Shown here one piece after another: positions 55,172-64,000 of a stretch of 64,000 bases of DNA. This stretch comes from Anaspis maculata (taxonomy: Eukaryota; Arthropoda; Insecta; Coleoptera; Scraptiidae), in NCBI GenBank assembly GCA_949128115.1, contig OX421964.1, positions 20,918,892 through 20,982,891 of the forward strand, read 5' to 3'. The stretch's first letter is position 1, and each line of letters opens with the position of its first letter. Below the pieces are notes generated by a model. That model was not told the DNA's origin. It made no database searches and saw only the letters and a program-made list of their open reading frames with translations. The translations under genes and the position numbers were made by a program.

Positions 55172-56490
55172 CCCCGGTCCTCCAGGACACCGGAAATCGC
55201 GAAAGCAGTGGTCAAAAGAAGCGATGACCTGTTTCTAAATGATGTAATGAACCACCACTTGGTACATGGATTCCCTGAAATATGGAAGGAGTCATGGTTA
55301 GTGTTGCTTGAAACACCCCTGAAAGATGATAACGTGAGGTAGCCTTCAGGCTAATATGTCTAATAAATTGCTTGGGAAAAATTATGGGAATTTCGATCAC
55401 CGGGAGACTGGAAGAAGAAATCAGAAGCAATGCAAATTTGACAGAAGCATAATATGGATTTAGAGCCGGAAGGTCGACCTTGGACGCTATGAGTAGGGGA
55501 AAGAAAATAGCATGAGATGTGAACAAGGGTAGTTACACGAGCAGGGAGTTTTGTGCAATGCTGACCCTGGACGTGCAAAACGCCTTCAACTCGTCAACCT
55601 GGAAACAAATCATACAGGAAATGGAAGAACGATAGTTGCTCCATATCTGACAATCAAGGTGGAAGACACACAAATAAGATCTGCCAAGGCGATAGAATAT
55701 TTGGGCGTTACTTTTGACTACAACACGAGAATGACCAAGCACGTGAAGCACTTCAAAAGCGTCAAAAACTGCTACAGCCCTAAGAAGAATTATGCCCAAC
55801 GTAGGTGCAGCAAAGCAAAGCAGAAGACGACTGCTGGTCTGGGTGGTGTACTCGATATTGTTGTATGGAACGGAAATTTGGGAGAAAGCGGTTGAACATG
55901 AGAAATACAAAAACATTTTGACGACCACACAAAGAAAGGTCATGATTAGAATATGCAACGCCTATAAAACAGTGTCAACGAAAGCTCTCCAGGTGATGAG
56001 CGGCAACCCGCCGGTTGATCTAATGTTGAAAGAAAGGATCGATATGCAAAAAGTACAAGGGAAGAAGCAAGAAATGAGATGATGAGAGCGTGGCAAGAAA
56101 TATAGGAAAGAACGACAGATAAGGCAGAGTGGACACGAAAACTCATCCCAAGGGTTGGCGCATGGGTTGAAAGGAAGCATGGCGAGCTGAATTATCACAT
56201 GATGCAGATCCTCTTGGGGCATGGATGTTTCCGTGGCTTTCTCAAAAGAATCAACAGAAGCGATAGTGATATGTGTTGGTCCTCCGCAGAGAGAAACACG
56301 GTGGAACACACGGTCTTCGTCTGCGAAAGGTTTCAAAACAAAAAAAGCAAGTGGGAACCGATTTCGGGATAGACACAACGACGGATAACATCACAAAATC
56401 ATGAAGGAGTGATGGCACGCCATGAAAAATCTCATGTTTGGGATCATGAGCACCAAGGCAGACGAAGAAAGAGCACAGAAGCTTGATTAA
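55172..56490 (+). pseudogene. R1-type ORF2 reverse transcriptase and C-terminal region
   Basis: After the insertion the reading resumes with a frameshifted G-P-x-G and PEIAKAVVKRSDDLFL. Motif A follows as TLDVQNAFNSSTWKQI (about 55563-55612). The reading then jumps directly to YLTIKVEDTQIRSAKAIEYL (about 55644-55700), so motifs B and C, including the YADD active site, are deleted. The thumb and C-terminal part continue with SRRRLLVWVVYSILLYGTEI, then TVSTKALQVMSGNPPVDLM and, from 56130, TRKLIPRVGAWVERKHGELN, ILLGHGCFRGFLKRI and NTVEHTVFVC (about 56300-56329). This is typical of R1-clade elements. It ends near 56488. It is broken by several stops and indels. Confidence 0.85.
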
Positions 56491-59400
56491 TCCACAATAG
56501 GACAACTTCAGCAGCTTCACGGAGCTAAACGCAATATGGCATACTTTGCCAAGATTTCTTTCAGATCTCATACATGCTTGCAATCTTGTCCTCGTCTCAC
56601 TGCCCTTACTGGCTCTTGTATCATCCCAAGTCAAAAAGGTCCTTTGGAGGCATGTAGTCCGTTACTTTGTTTAAAGGATGCGGTCTTTCAAGTGTTAACC
56701 CTCCACCAGAAGAAAGCACGATGCAAAATTCTGCACAGCGATCATTATTTAGTGTATAATTTAGTCAACACGAATGGGGTACTTGCCAATGGAATGGATT
56801 CAGCTGGAAATACTTTTGATTGCTAGTATAAGTGATAAGGGGACTCTACTGAGAATTTCACAAAAATCCCGTCGTTTTCTACAGAAAAAAACGAATTTGA
56901 AAAATCCTCCTAAAAGCTTCGCGCCAGGACAGGGATTTTGAGTGGGGTTGGTCTGACTGTGTGACAATGGAATAATCAAGAATGTCAGGGATGTCACTGT
57001 GACACTGTCATTTTGAACATGCTATCGCAAAACCGGTTTCCTATCGAATTCTCTTACCATGAGCATTTTACACAATAAAGTCGAACAAAGTTTTAAAGAA
57101 ACTGACTCCAGAAACTTCTTATAAGACTGTCTCAGTCGAGATAATTTATTTCCAGGGGAAAATCTGGAGGATCACCAATAGCACAAAAATAAGAGGCTGA
57201 AAATGAACAGTGAGCTTTTATAGGTTCATCATTGGCATACAATTCCGGATAGGTAATACTTTAGAGCTACGAGAGATCCATGTGGGGAGGACGCGATGGA
57301 TCTCCAAATAAAATGTGGGGAGCAGGAACACTGATGTCCGAAATGAAGCCGAGGGTCAGCCAGGTCAGAGCACGGGTGACAAACATGCGAAAGGCTTTTA
57401 GGTGGACAGCACTGAAGACTAAAGAAAGAGACTAGTTAGGTTGAACAAGAAATCAACAAAACGAGTAGGTACTTACCGCGTAGATCAAAGCCTCGATCAA
57501 AGCAGTCAAAGGCAAAAAAAGGACACAGGAAGAAATTACGGTCGGCGGTTTGACGTTGTCAGTCAGACTCAGATCTTGTTGTTTGAAAACGGCACCTTGG
57601 CGACGTTATATCATTGCCAACCCAACGAGGAAAAAGAGTCCTTCTATGTTCTATATCTAATATATTTGTGACGTCACAAATATATTTTTAAAACACGCAT
57701 TGCGGCTGCAATTTTGGGAATTTAGGAAAAAGAAAAAATACGGGTACATTATTTTTAACCATACTATCGATTAGGTCAATAAAAAAAAAATAGGCAAGTA
57801 CCCCATTGCATCTAACATGTGAAGCATTAGTTTTGTTGCAAATGCTTTGAAAATGGCTGATCCTGCAAAAAAACTATCAGGGACAGGATGCAGAATCAAC
57901 TAGCGAAGTAAACATAGTTGAGGAATTCCAGCAGAGACGCTAGTGTCGTTTTTGCAGGAAAACTAAGCAGCTAGAGACAAGGGTGACCGATGGCTTGCCT
58001 AAATGACATAATTATTTGACTACGTGGGGTTTTCCGTTGGAGAATTTCAACAACAGATTGACTTGAAAATGACTGATTTATTGCTTCCGGTGTCAGCACT
58101 GTCAGCTTTGACTGTAACTACAGTTTCAATTGATTCGACAACGAAGACAAGTTCACTTCTGAAAATATTGCGGCTCAGAAGGATTGGGGTGGATAATATG
58201 ATCAGAATAATAAAAATACTGTGCGGATTACCCTTGGTAATCACATTTAGCTCATCTTCTTGTAGCATCACAACTCGATTCTAAAAAATTAATTCTGTTT
58301 TCATCACGAAGAAGGAATGTTCTCTTAATAAGCTTGAATTCTCGCAAGATTAATTTGCCCTCCAGCTGCACACAATCCAGCGCGAAACCCTCAAAAAGCG
58401 AGACGTGAAAAATTTCACACTTTTAACAATCCACCACAAAACGTGACCATTTCAAATCACCTCAGGCGCTCCTCTGCGAAATCGTGTACAGGTAGGTGCA
58501 CAGATCAGGCTGTCTTATTGGTATTTTTTGCAAAGCTATCAGCTACATCTCCGCCAATTGTTAGATCCTGGGGATCTCTCATTCAGGTCAGAACAATTCA
58601 GCTGACGGTGTGACCCAGAAATTCTTGCTGATTATGAATGCCGGAAAAAAATCGCGCAAAATGACGGATGATACTATGTTATGGTGGTGGTGTGCGGGTA
58701 TCTTAATAACGCTGGTATGTTCATAAAGAGTTCTTTGATCCAATTAACGCTCATTTAGCGAAGATCGGAATTTGACGGGACGGTCTTGAAAGGGATTCTC
58801 GAGATTGTTTCAGTATCGTGCCATGCCAGGGTTTATCGAATGCGGAATGCTTTCGGTAGCAGAGTTCCTCAGATTTTTGCTGCGAGTAAACCCGAAAGTG
58901 TTCCACACCACTGGCCCGCGAACAACGTGCATTTAGTTGCACGCAACCAACACCACTCCACCTATGATTTTCCGGTAATTTTACCGTCACGTACGCCATC
59001 TCCCAGGTATAATAATATAATGGAACAGAGTTTTGTAGCTACGTGCGAATGAATACAATAGGGTTCGGCTTTTAAGCCTTTCGATCGAGCTTGTTTTCAT
59101 ATTCTCTTTGAACAACAATATTTCAAAATGTTACTGTTATCTGGCTGTGAAAAATGCTGTACCTACAAGCCATAAAAACGAATTGAAATGTTTGAAAGTA
59201 TTGAAAATGTTGAGTTACGGAATTATCCGAATATTATGTCATCATAATTGAATTTCATTCCGTATGTTCCACAATCCGCGTGAATTCGTGGTTTTGCTGG
59301 GGCGGAAGTGCTGTGGGTGGTGTTGTTTCACAAATTATCATTAATTCTGCAATGCAATAACGTAATAGCGCAACCTTAATGACGTGGGCAGTGGCCACTA

Positions 59401-61361
59401 AAAGTTGCATAGCAAGTCGCTTTCAAAATTTTTAAAGTTTTCAGCAATGCAAACTTACGCAGCAAAAAATTAAGTTTTGCATGCCAGTAAGTACTGAGTG
59501 TATTTAATAACTTGCTAATTAACAAGCAATGGAATTTATTAGCTGTAAATGTTGGGGCTTAATAATTAGGCGGAGTTGTTAAACTTCTCAACAGGATCTA
59601 AAGAAGCGTAGACTAGACTTGAGAATGGCACAATGTTGTCGAGTATCATTAAGTTTCCTTTAGTTAGTACAGGAGCTTGATTATAATTGAAAGGATGGGA
59701 GTAAGTATGTATGAAAGATAACAGTGTTTGTACCTATTATATTTTAGAGCTTATTAGACGAGCGGCGTGCATAACGAAATGTGTGTTGTAAAACGAAGTT
59801 GTTGCATGCAGCTTCTTGTTTCGCACCTATAGCACATGAACGCTACAGCTCAAAGTCCATCGAGCTTCCATAACGTAATAAACTCATCATCATAATGCCG
59901 AAGCTACATAATGCATACGCTTACAACTCATACCAAGTTTACAGCTTTCCGTGAAACCTTGACAATCACCAAATAACTGCCAGACACTCTCTCTCCGTGA
60001 TAAAATGCGAGGGCTGTTGCGAGGCGGTTCGGGTGGTTTTTAAATCTCCAGATGCTGCACAACCATCAAAAACCATCCCCGAAACTCTTGATGGCTCTCC
60101 TCGGTGTCCATATGGCCCGGCAGCTGCCTCCGAGAGAAGGTACAGGGGCAAAGGGGCACAGACAGGTGGCGCACGTCTAGGGCTCGTGCTATTCCCATCC
60201 ACGATATGAAACCCACCGCGTACAGTCCCACCAAAACGGAAGTGGTTTCTGGTTTCAGTTTTTTTTTCTTTGGAGAACATCGTACAAGTACACGGGAGAA
60301 ATAAAAAATGTGCCCCAGATTGATCTGAATAAGTATTACGCTTGGACAAAGAACCGTTCGTTTAAAGACCACGCATCATCATCATCTCAATAACAAGAAG
60401 CAAATCACAAGACTCTCGTGTGGTTACTACGAGTCTCGAATTTGTCAGGTGTGCACTGGTGCTCGATCTGAGGCTGCCGAGGACATTATCCTGTTAATAT
60501 TTTCAATTAAAGACGCACACACGAGCGGGCAGGTGGTGGTTCTCTCCAGTGGCTAGCAGGTATAGAAAAAACAACCTGGCAGATGCTGTGGGCTCGGTGG
60601 ATGTGTGCTAAATGCAAGTTTCAAAATTATATCGTTTATTCGCTTCGGATTTGTGTAATTTACGTGTGCAATTTGGTCCCTCGAGGCGGGCTTTAGTAGT
60701 ATAGTGGAGTAGTAGTAAGCAGTAGGAGGTTGGTTGGCTGGTGTGTGTGTGGGTCAAAAGCCTCGAACAATTACATCATTCGAGCAATAAAAATGCAAAT
60801 TTTTCGCGAAAATCGAGGGCCGAGGTGACGTGTGTATGTATGGTGCTGATATTAGCACCGTTATGTTTTATTGTTGAAAGAGATACAACAATGATAGCCA
60901 ACACCTACTGTTTACCTGGGTATATAATTAATAATTATTATTAATTTTTTCTTGTGGGAGGATGGCAAGGAACGAGCTGAGAGTAATGGATTACATTCTG
61001 ATGCCTTATATTCAAATTGTGAGGTGTGTTGAAAGTGAGGTGATATTTTGTGGGTATGAGGCAGTTTGCAAAACAGGCAGAGGCGGCAAAAACTTTGGGG
61101 GCTCATCAGTGCGCAGGCATTCAGTTAAACCATCCGATGCTGTGGCAGCCAGATATCTCATGGTAATATACACCCAGGAGGACTCCAAATATGTGAGTCC
61201 TCCAAGCGGCGCCATCTATCAAAGGCATTTCGCAGATGCTATATTTCAAGGCATCAGGCAGGCGGGGGAATTAAACACAATTCCATGTAAAGCCACACCG
61301 TCGCCAAGAGCATCGATGGTAGGTGTAGTACACATGTATACTCAAACCGAGTAGAGCAATG
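56491..61361. other. Mostly single-copy block with scattered CpG islands
   Basis: No firm gene is present. 58390-59060 and 59990-60240 are GC- and CpG-rich. 57659-57686 holds a perfect palindrome, listed separately. A 130-codon plus frame at 60962-61354 starts MARNELRVMDYILMPYIQIV. It contains the 46-bp segment (61096-61141) that is repeated in the neighbouring TTAA-flanked element. It has no recognised domain and is not called as a gene. Confidence 0.3.
57659..57686. repeat. 28-bp perfect palindrome centred on TGACGTCA
   Basis: AATATATTTGTGAC reads the same on both strands through its centre, TGACGTCA, which is the full consensus site for CREB/ATF-type bZIP proteins. It is a stem without a loop, so it may act as a protein site or be a chance or repeat relic. 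Confidence 0.6.
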
Positions 61362-61365
61362 TTAA

Positions 61366-61634
61366 AAGACAACAAACACGCAAATATAAATATTGCGCCT
61401 CTCAGGGCCACATTGCGGGCACATCGCATTTTTAATGAAACAAAGCTCTCCGACTACCACAACATCGGACGGTCGGACCGAAACTGCACAAACACGTGAT
61501 TCGCCCCTATTGGGGGCTCATCAGTGCGTAGGCATTTAGTCAAACCATCCGATGCTTTGTTTCATCAAAAATGCGAGGTGCTCGCAATATGGCCCTAAGA
61601 GGCGCAATATTTATATTTGCGCGTTTGTTGTCTT
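61366..61634. mobile_element. 269-bp TTAA-flanked MITE with captured segment
   Basis: TTAA stands at 61362-61365 and 61635-61638. The arms start AAGACAACAAAC and pair for about 75-80 bp, including GCAAATATAAATATTGCGCC. The middle contains 61511-61556, which matches 61096-61141 at 43 of 46 positions in the same orientation. The TTAA flank suggests piggyBac-type mobilisation. No transposase is present. Confidence 0.75.
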
Positions 61635-61639
61635 TTAAT

Positions 61640-62034
61640 TGATTTCCAGACGTTTGAGATATTTTGTGGATGTCGGTCGCAGCGTAGGACAGGTACCTAT
61701 CTATCTATTTTAATTTCTAGGGATCACCTAGAATAGAGTTTGAGATCATTTACCAGGTGTTTTTTTAGAATTGTGAAGTGGAGCTAGCCACGCGAAGAAA
61801 CAAGTATACAGGATGTCCAGAAAATGGCGGGAAAGCTGTCTGCATTACGTTGTGGAGGACCCTTTGGGAAATTCCGAAAAAATGTTTACAAAAATCTTGG
61901 ACTTTCATTTTTGAAGTCCTCAAGGGTTCCTAAGCGGCATGTTCTTATTCTATTTCATATCTTTCGCCAAAACTTGTTCCGTTGTTGAACACGTCTTTGT
62001 TCTCCGTCCAATTATAGTTAGAGTTTATTCGAAA
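61640..62034. other. Unassigned, with a possible element end
   Basis: TATACAGGATGTCCAGAAAAT at about 61805-61825 resembles the CAGG(A/G)TG(A/T)CCCG ends of the palindromic element at 38519-39521, but no partner was found. No gene is seen. Confidence 0.3.
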
Positions 62035-62896
62035 TTTCTGAAGATTTCTATATTATATTTTCCGAAGATTTCTCAAGATTTCTTCAAGATTTCTGAGAGG
62101 ATCTTGGAAGACTTCTTCAAGATTTCGAGGGATTTCTGGAGAATTAACAGGATTCTTCTGAAAGCTTCCACGAGACTTTTGTGGATTTCTCAAGATTTCT
62201 CAAGATTTCTCGGGATTACTTCGGGGTTTCTGGGGATTCACAAAGTTTTGTTCGGGATTTATAGGAATTTCTATCACAATTCTAGATTATCAAGGGATTT
62301 CTAAAATGTCCAAGATTCCTGAGGGATGTTTAGGAATTTGTCAGATATGTGTGATATTTCTAGGGATTCCTGAAAATTTTTCGAGATTTTTGAAGAATTT
62401 CGAGGGATTTCCAAAGATTTCCGGGATATGGGTTTTCCAAAGATACTAACGAGATTTCTGATGATCGATGTGAGAATCTCTAGAGATCTCTCAAGATTTC
62501 TACAGGATCATCAGATATCTCTCAAGATTTCTACGGGATCATTAGGGATTCGTTAAGATTCGCTCAAGATTTCTAGCTGTTCCTGAAGATTTATACATAA
62601 GGTTTCCAGGGACTTCTAAGGGGATTTTTGAGAATTTCTAGTGATTTCTTGGATTGAACATGTGATGTCTATTGTTTCCAAGATTTCTGCGGACTGAGAT
62701 TGAAGGTTAGTATTTTTTAGAAAGTTCTCAAGATTTATTACAAGATTGAGGGTTTTTCAGAGACTTTCAAGAACTCGGTATTTCCAAAGATTTGTATACG
62801 ATTTCTAGGAATTTATACGGAAATTCTAGGGATTTCTGAAACTTCTGAAGGTTGATATCGATATTTACTGAACGGATATTTGCTTTGGATTACCAA
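62035..62896. repeat. GATTTCT-type degenerate tandem tract (left part)
   Basis: CAAGATTTCT, GGGATTTCT and AGGGATTTCTG phrases follow each other at about 10-22 bp spacing. The tract is interrupted by the palindromic element at 62897-63771 and resumes to the right edge of the window. Confidence 0.7.
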
Positions 62897-63771
62897 TGGA
62901 CATGGAGCTGGTGCCTCAAAACTTACGTCATAAGGTACATGATTTTAACCCTATAGGTCTAATGTGCGTTGATAAGGTTGTTAAAATTGCTTTGTCTTAC
63001 ATGTCAGACCAGGGGCTCTAGGCTGGTATGAGCTTGTCAATTTTCGAAAAAAAATTGCCGAAAATCTACGTCATAAGGTACATACATGAATGAAACCAAC
63101 TGGATTTAGTGTGAGAGCATCCTCTTAGTTGAAAATTTGATCGTAAGACAAAAATTTTGGGGGCTTTCAGTGCATAAGACAAGTTTGAAATTTTCAAAAA
63201 AGGACCACAATTTATCAATTCTTTCACAGGCGTTTTTTTGACTAACCCACTAAGTGTGACAAATATTTGTCATCACGATGAAAGACGGAATCGATTTCCA
63301 TATTAAAATACAGGGTGTACGATTTGAGAAAAAGTTTTCGATGTTGCACCCTGTAAGCGATGTACCATAAAAAAATCCTGTGAAAGGATCCGAAACCTAC
63401 GTGGAAAATTATGTTAGTATCGTTTTCCATTCCTAAAATTGTGTCAGTCTTCAGGAGGAGGTGAATTTTGGCCCTTTTTGAAAATTTCAAACTTGTCTTA
63501 TGGATCGAGAGCCCCCAAAAATTTTGTCTTATGACCCGATTTTTGAATTAGGGGATGTTCCCACATAAAAGCCCGTTGATTTCATTCATATACTTTATGA
63601 CGTAAATTTTTGACATTTTTGGAAAATTGACAAGCTTATACCAGCCTAAAGCCCCCGGTCTGACATTTAAAACAAAGAAATTTTTAACAACCTCACCAAT
63701 GCACATTAGACCTACAGGGTCAAAATCATGTACCTTATGACGTAAGTTTTGAAGCACCAGCTCCATGTCCA
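62897..63771. mobile_element. 875-bp palindromic element in the GATTTCT tract
   Basis: TGGACATGGAGCTGGTGC at the left is inverted at the right. The arms of about 320 bp include AAAACTTACGTCATAAGGTA and ACATGATTTTAACCCTATAGG and their inverses. A central 200 bp (63240-63450) is unpaired and contains TACAGGGTGTACGA and GCACCCTGTA, a further small stem. No transposase is present. The minus frame at 63548-63787 is a palindrome product. No clear target duplication was found. Confidence 0.7.
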
Positions 63772-64000
63772 GAAATATTACAAACAAATTTTGATTACAA
63801 CAAAATTTCCAAAGATTTTTGCAAAAAAATTGAGTGTTTCCAGAAATTTCAACAAGACGTGTATGAATTCCTTAAGATTACTACAGGACTTGAGATTTGT
63901 TTTTAGAATTTCTAGTAATGTTAAGAGTTTTTTTAGGATTTCTAAGCATTTTTGAAGGATTTCATGAAAATTTGAAGGATTCTTGAAAACTTCTAAGGAG
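63772..64000. repeat. GATTTCT-type degenerate tandem tract (right part)
   Basis: Resumes the tract of 62035-62896 with phrases such as TTTTTAGGATTTCTAAGCA and AAGGATTTCATG. It runs off the window edge. Confidence 0.6.

Larger units (their letters stand above)
50515..56490 (+). mobile_element. R1-type non-LTR retrotransposon, split by two DNA transposons
   Basis: Three plus-strand parts belong together: a Gag-like part (50515-51073), the linker before the polymerase (52966-53132), and the polymerase plus C-terminal region (55172-56490). They are separated by a TA-flanked element (51076-52960) and a CACAGTG-ended element (53133-55171), each with target duplications. Triple zinc knuckles and the C-terminal zinc-binding and H-G-C-F motifs place it near the R1 clade. 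The endonuclease domain and the catalytic YADD region are missing, and frames are broken many times. The element is dead. Whether it sits in a specific target cannot be judged, because 5' and 3' ends are not defined. Confidence 0.75.

Noticed and set aside
55533..55958. 141-codon minus-strand open frame
   Set aside because: Antisense to the R1-type polymerase, which has clear family motifs on the plus strand.
60962..61354. 130-codon plus-strand open frame as a gene
   Set aside because: No domain or splice evidence, and part of it is duplicated in a nearby MITE.

Overview
This window looks like repeat-rich nuclear DNA from an arthropod, most likely an insect. The signs are an AT-rich background with scattered CpG-rich islands, very short open reading frames, GT-AG exon signals, an R1-type non-LTR retrotransposon, a Ty3/gypsy element, hAT-, TTAA- and TA-type miniature transposons, and (TCAGG)n tracts. 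The species is not identified. A hemipteran would fit but is only a guess. No bacterial operon, CRISPR array, rRNA or convincing tRNA was seen. Nearly all recognisable protein-coding sequence is transposon debris. Only two places look like host exons: a 33-codon first exon at 40860-40958 (minus) and a candidate two-exon start at 47667-48134 (minus).

Layout, left half. 1-9 kb is mostly unassigned sequence with small inverted-repeat elements and one 2.2-kb foldback that forms three nested stems (3301-5487). 9.06-13.85 kb holds two decayed LINE fragments either side of a 2.8-kb satellite-like tract with a roughly 0.85-kb higher-order period, into which a TTAA-flanked element has inserted. 13.86-16.8 kb is non-repetitive and partly CpG-rich. 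16.8-21.75 kb is a 5-kb inverted repeat whose arms have collected three separate insertions, each of which can be dated against the intact opposite arm. 21.75-29.4 kb is mainly single-copy DNA, with a decayed C2H2 zinc-finger reading and LINE tails. 29.4-31.0 kb is a LINE interrupted by a hAT-type element with an 8-bp target duplication. 31.67-33.1 kb is a minus-strand Ty3/gypsy remnant.

Layout, right half. 35.7-39.5 kb contains two roughly 1-kb palindromic TA-flanked elements and an AGCTT-rich degenerate tract. The host-like first exon lies at 40.9 kb. 43.4-44.2 kb is minisatellite. 47.7-48.1 kb is the second host-like locus. 50.5-56.5 kb is the most informative region: an R1-type LINE is split by two DNA transposons. 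One is a TA-flanked 1.9-kb element carrying what looks like a spliced terminal exon. The other is a 2.04-kb element whose ends begin CACAGTG, that has a 5-bp CCCCG target duplication and a truncated reading resembling RAG1-like/Transib transposases. 56.5-61.4 kb is mostly single-copy. 61.4-64 kb ends with a TTAA-flanked element that carries a 46-bp piece of neighbouring sequence, and a palindromic element sitting inside a GATTTCT-type tandem tract.

The elements do not form a pathway. Their nesting gives relative ages: the R1-type LINE is older than the CACAGTG element and the TA element inside it, and the TA element is in turn a host for, or includes, a 200-bp hairpin.
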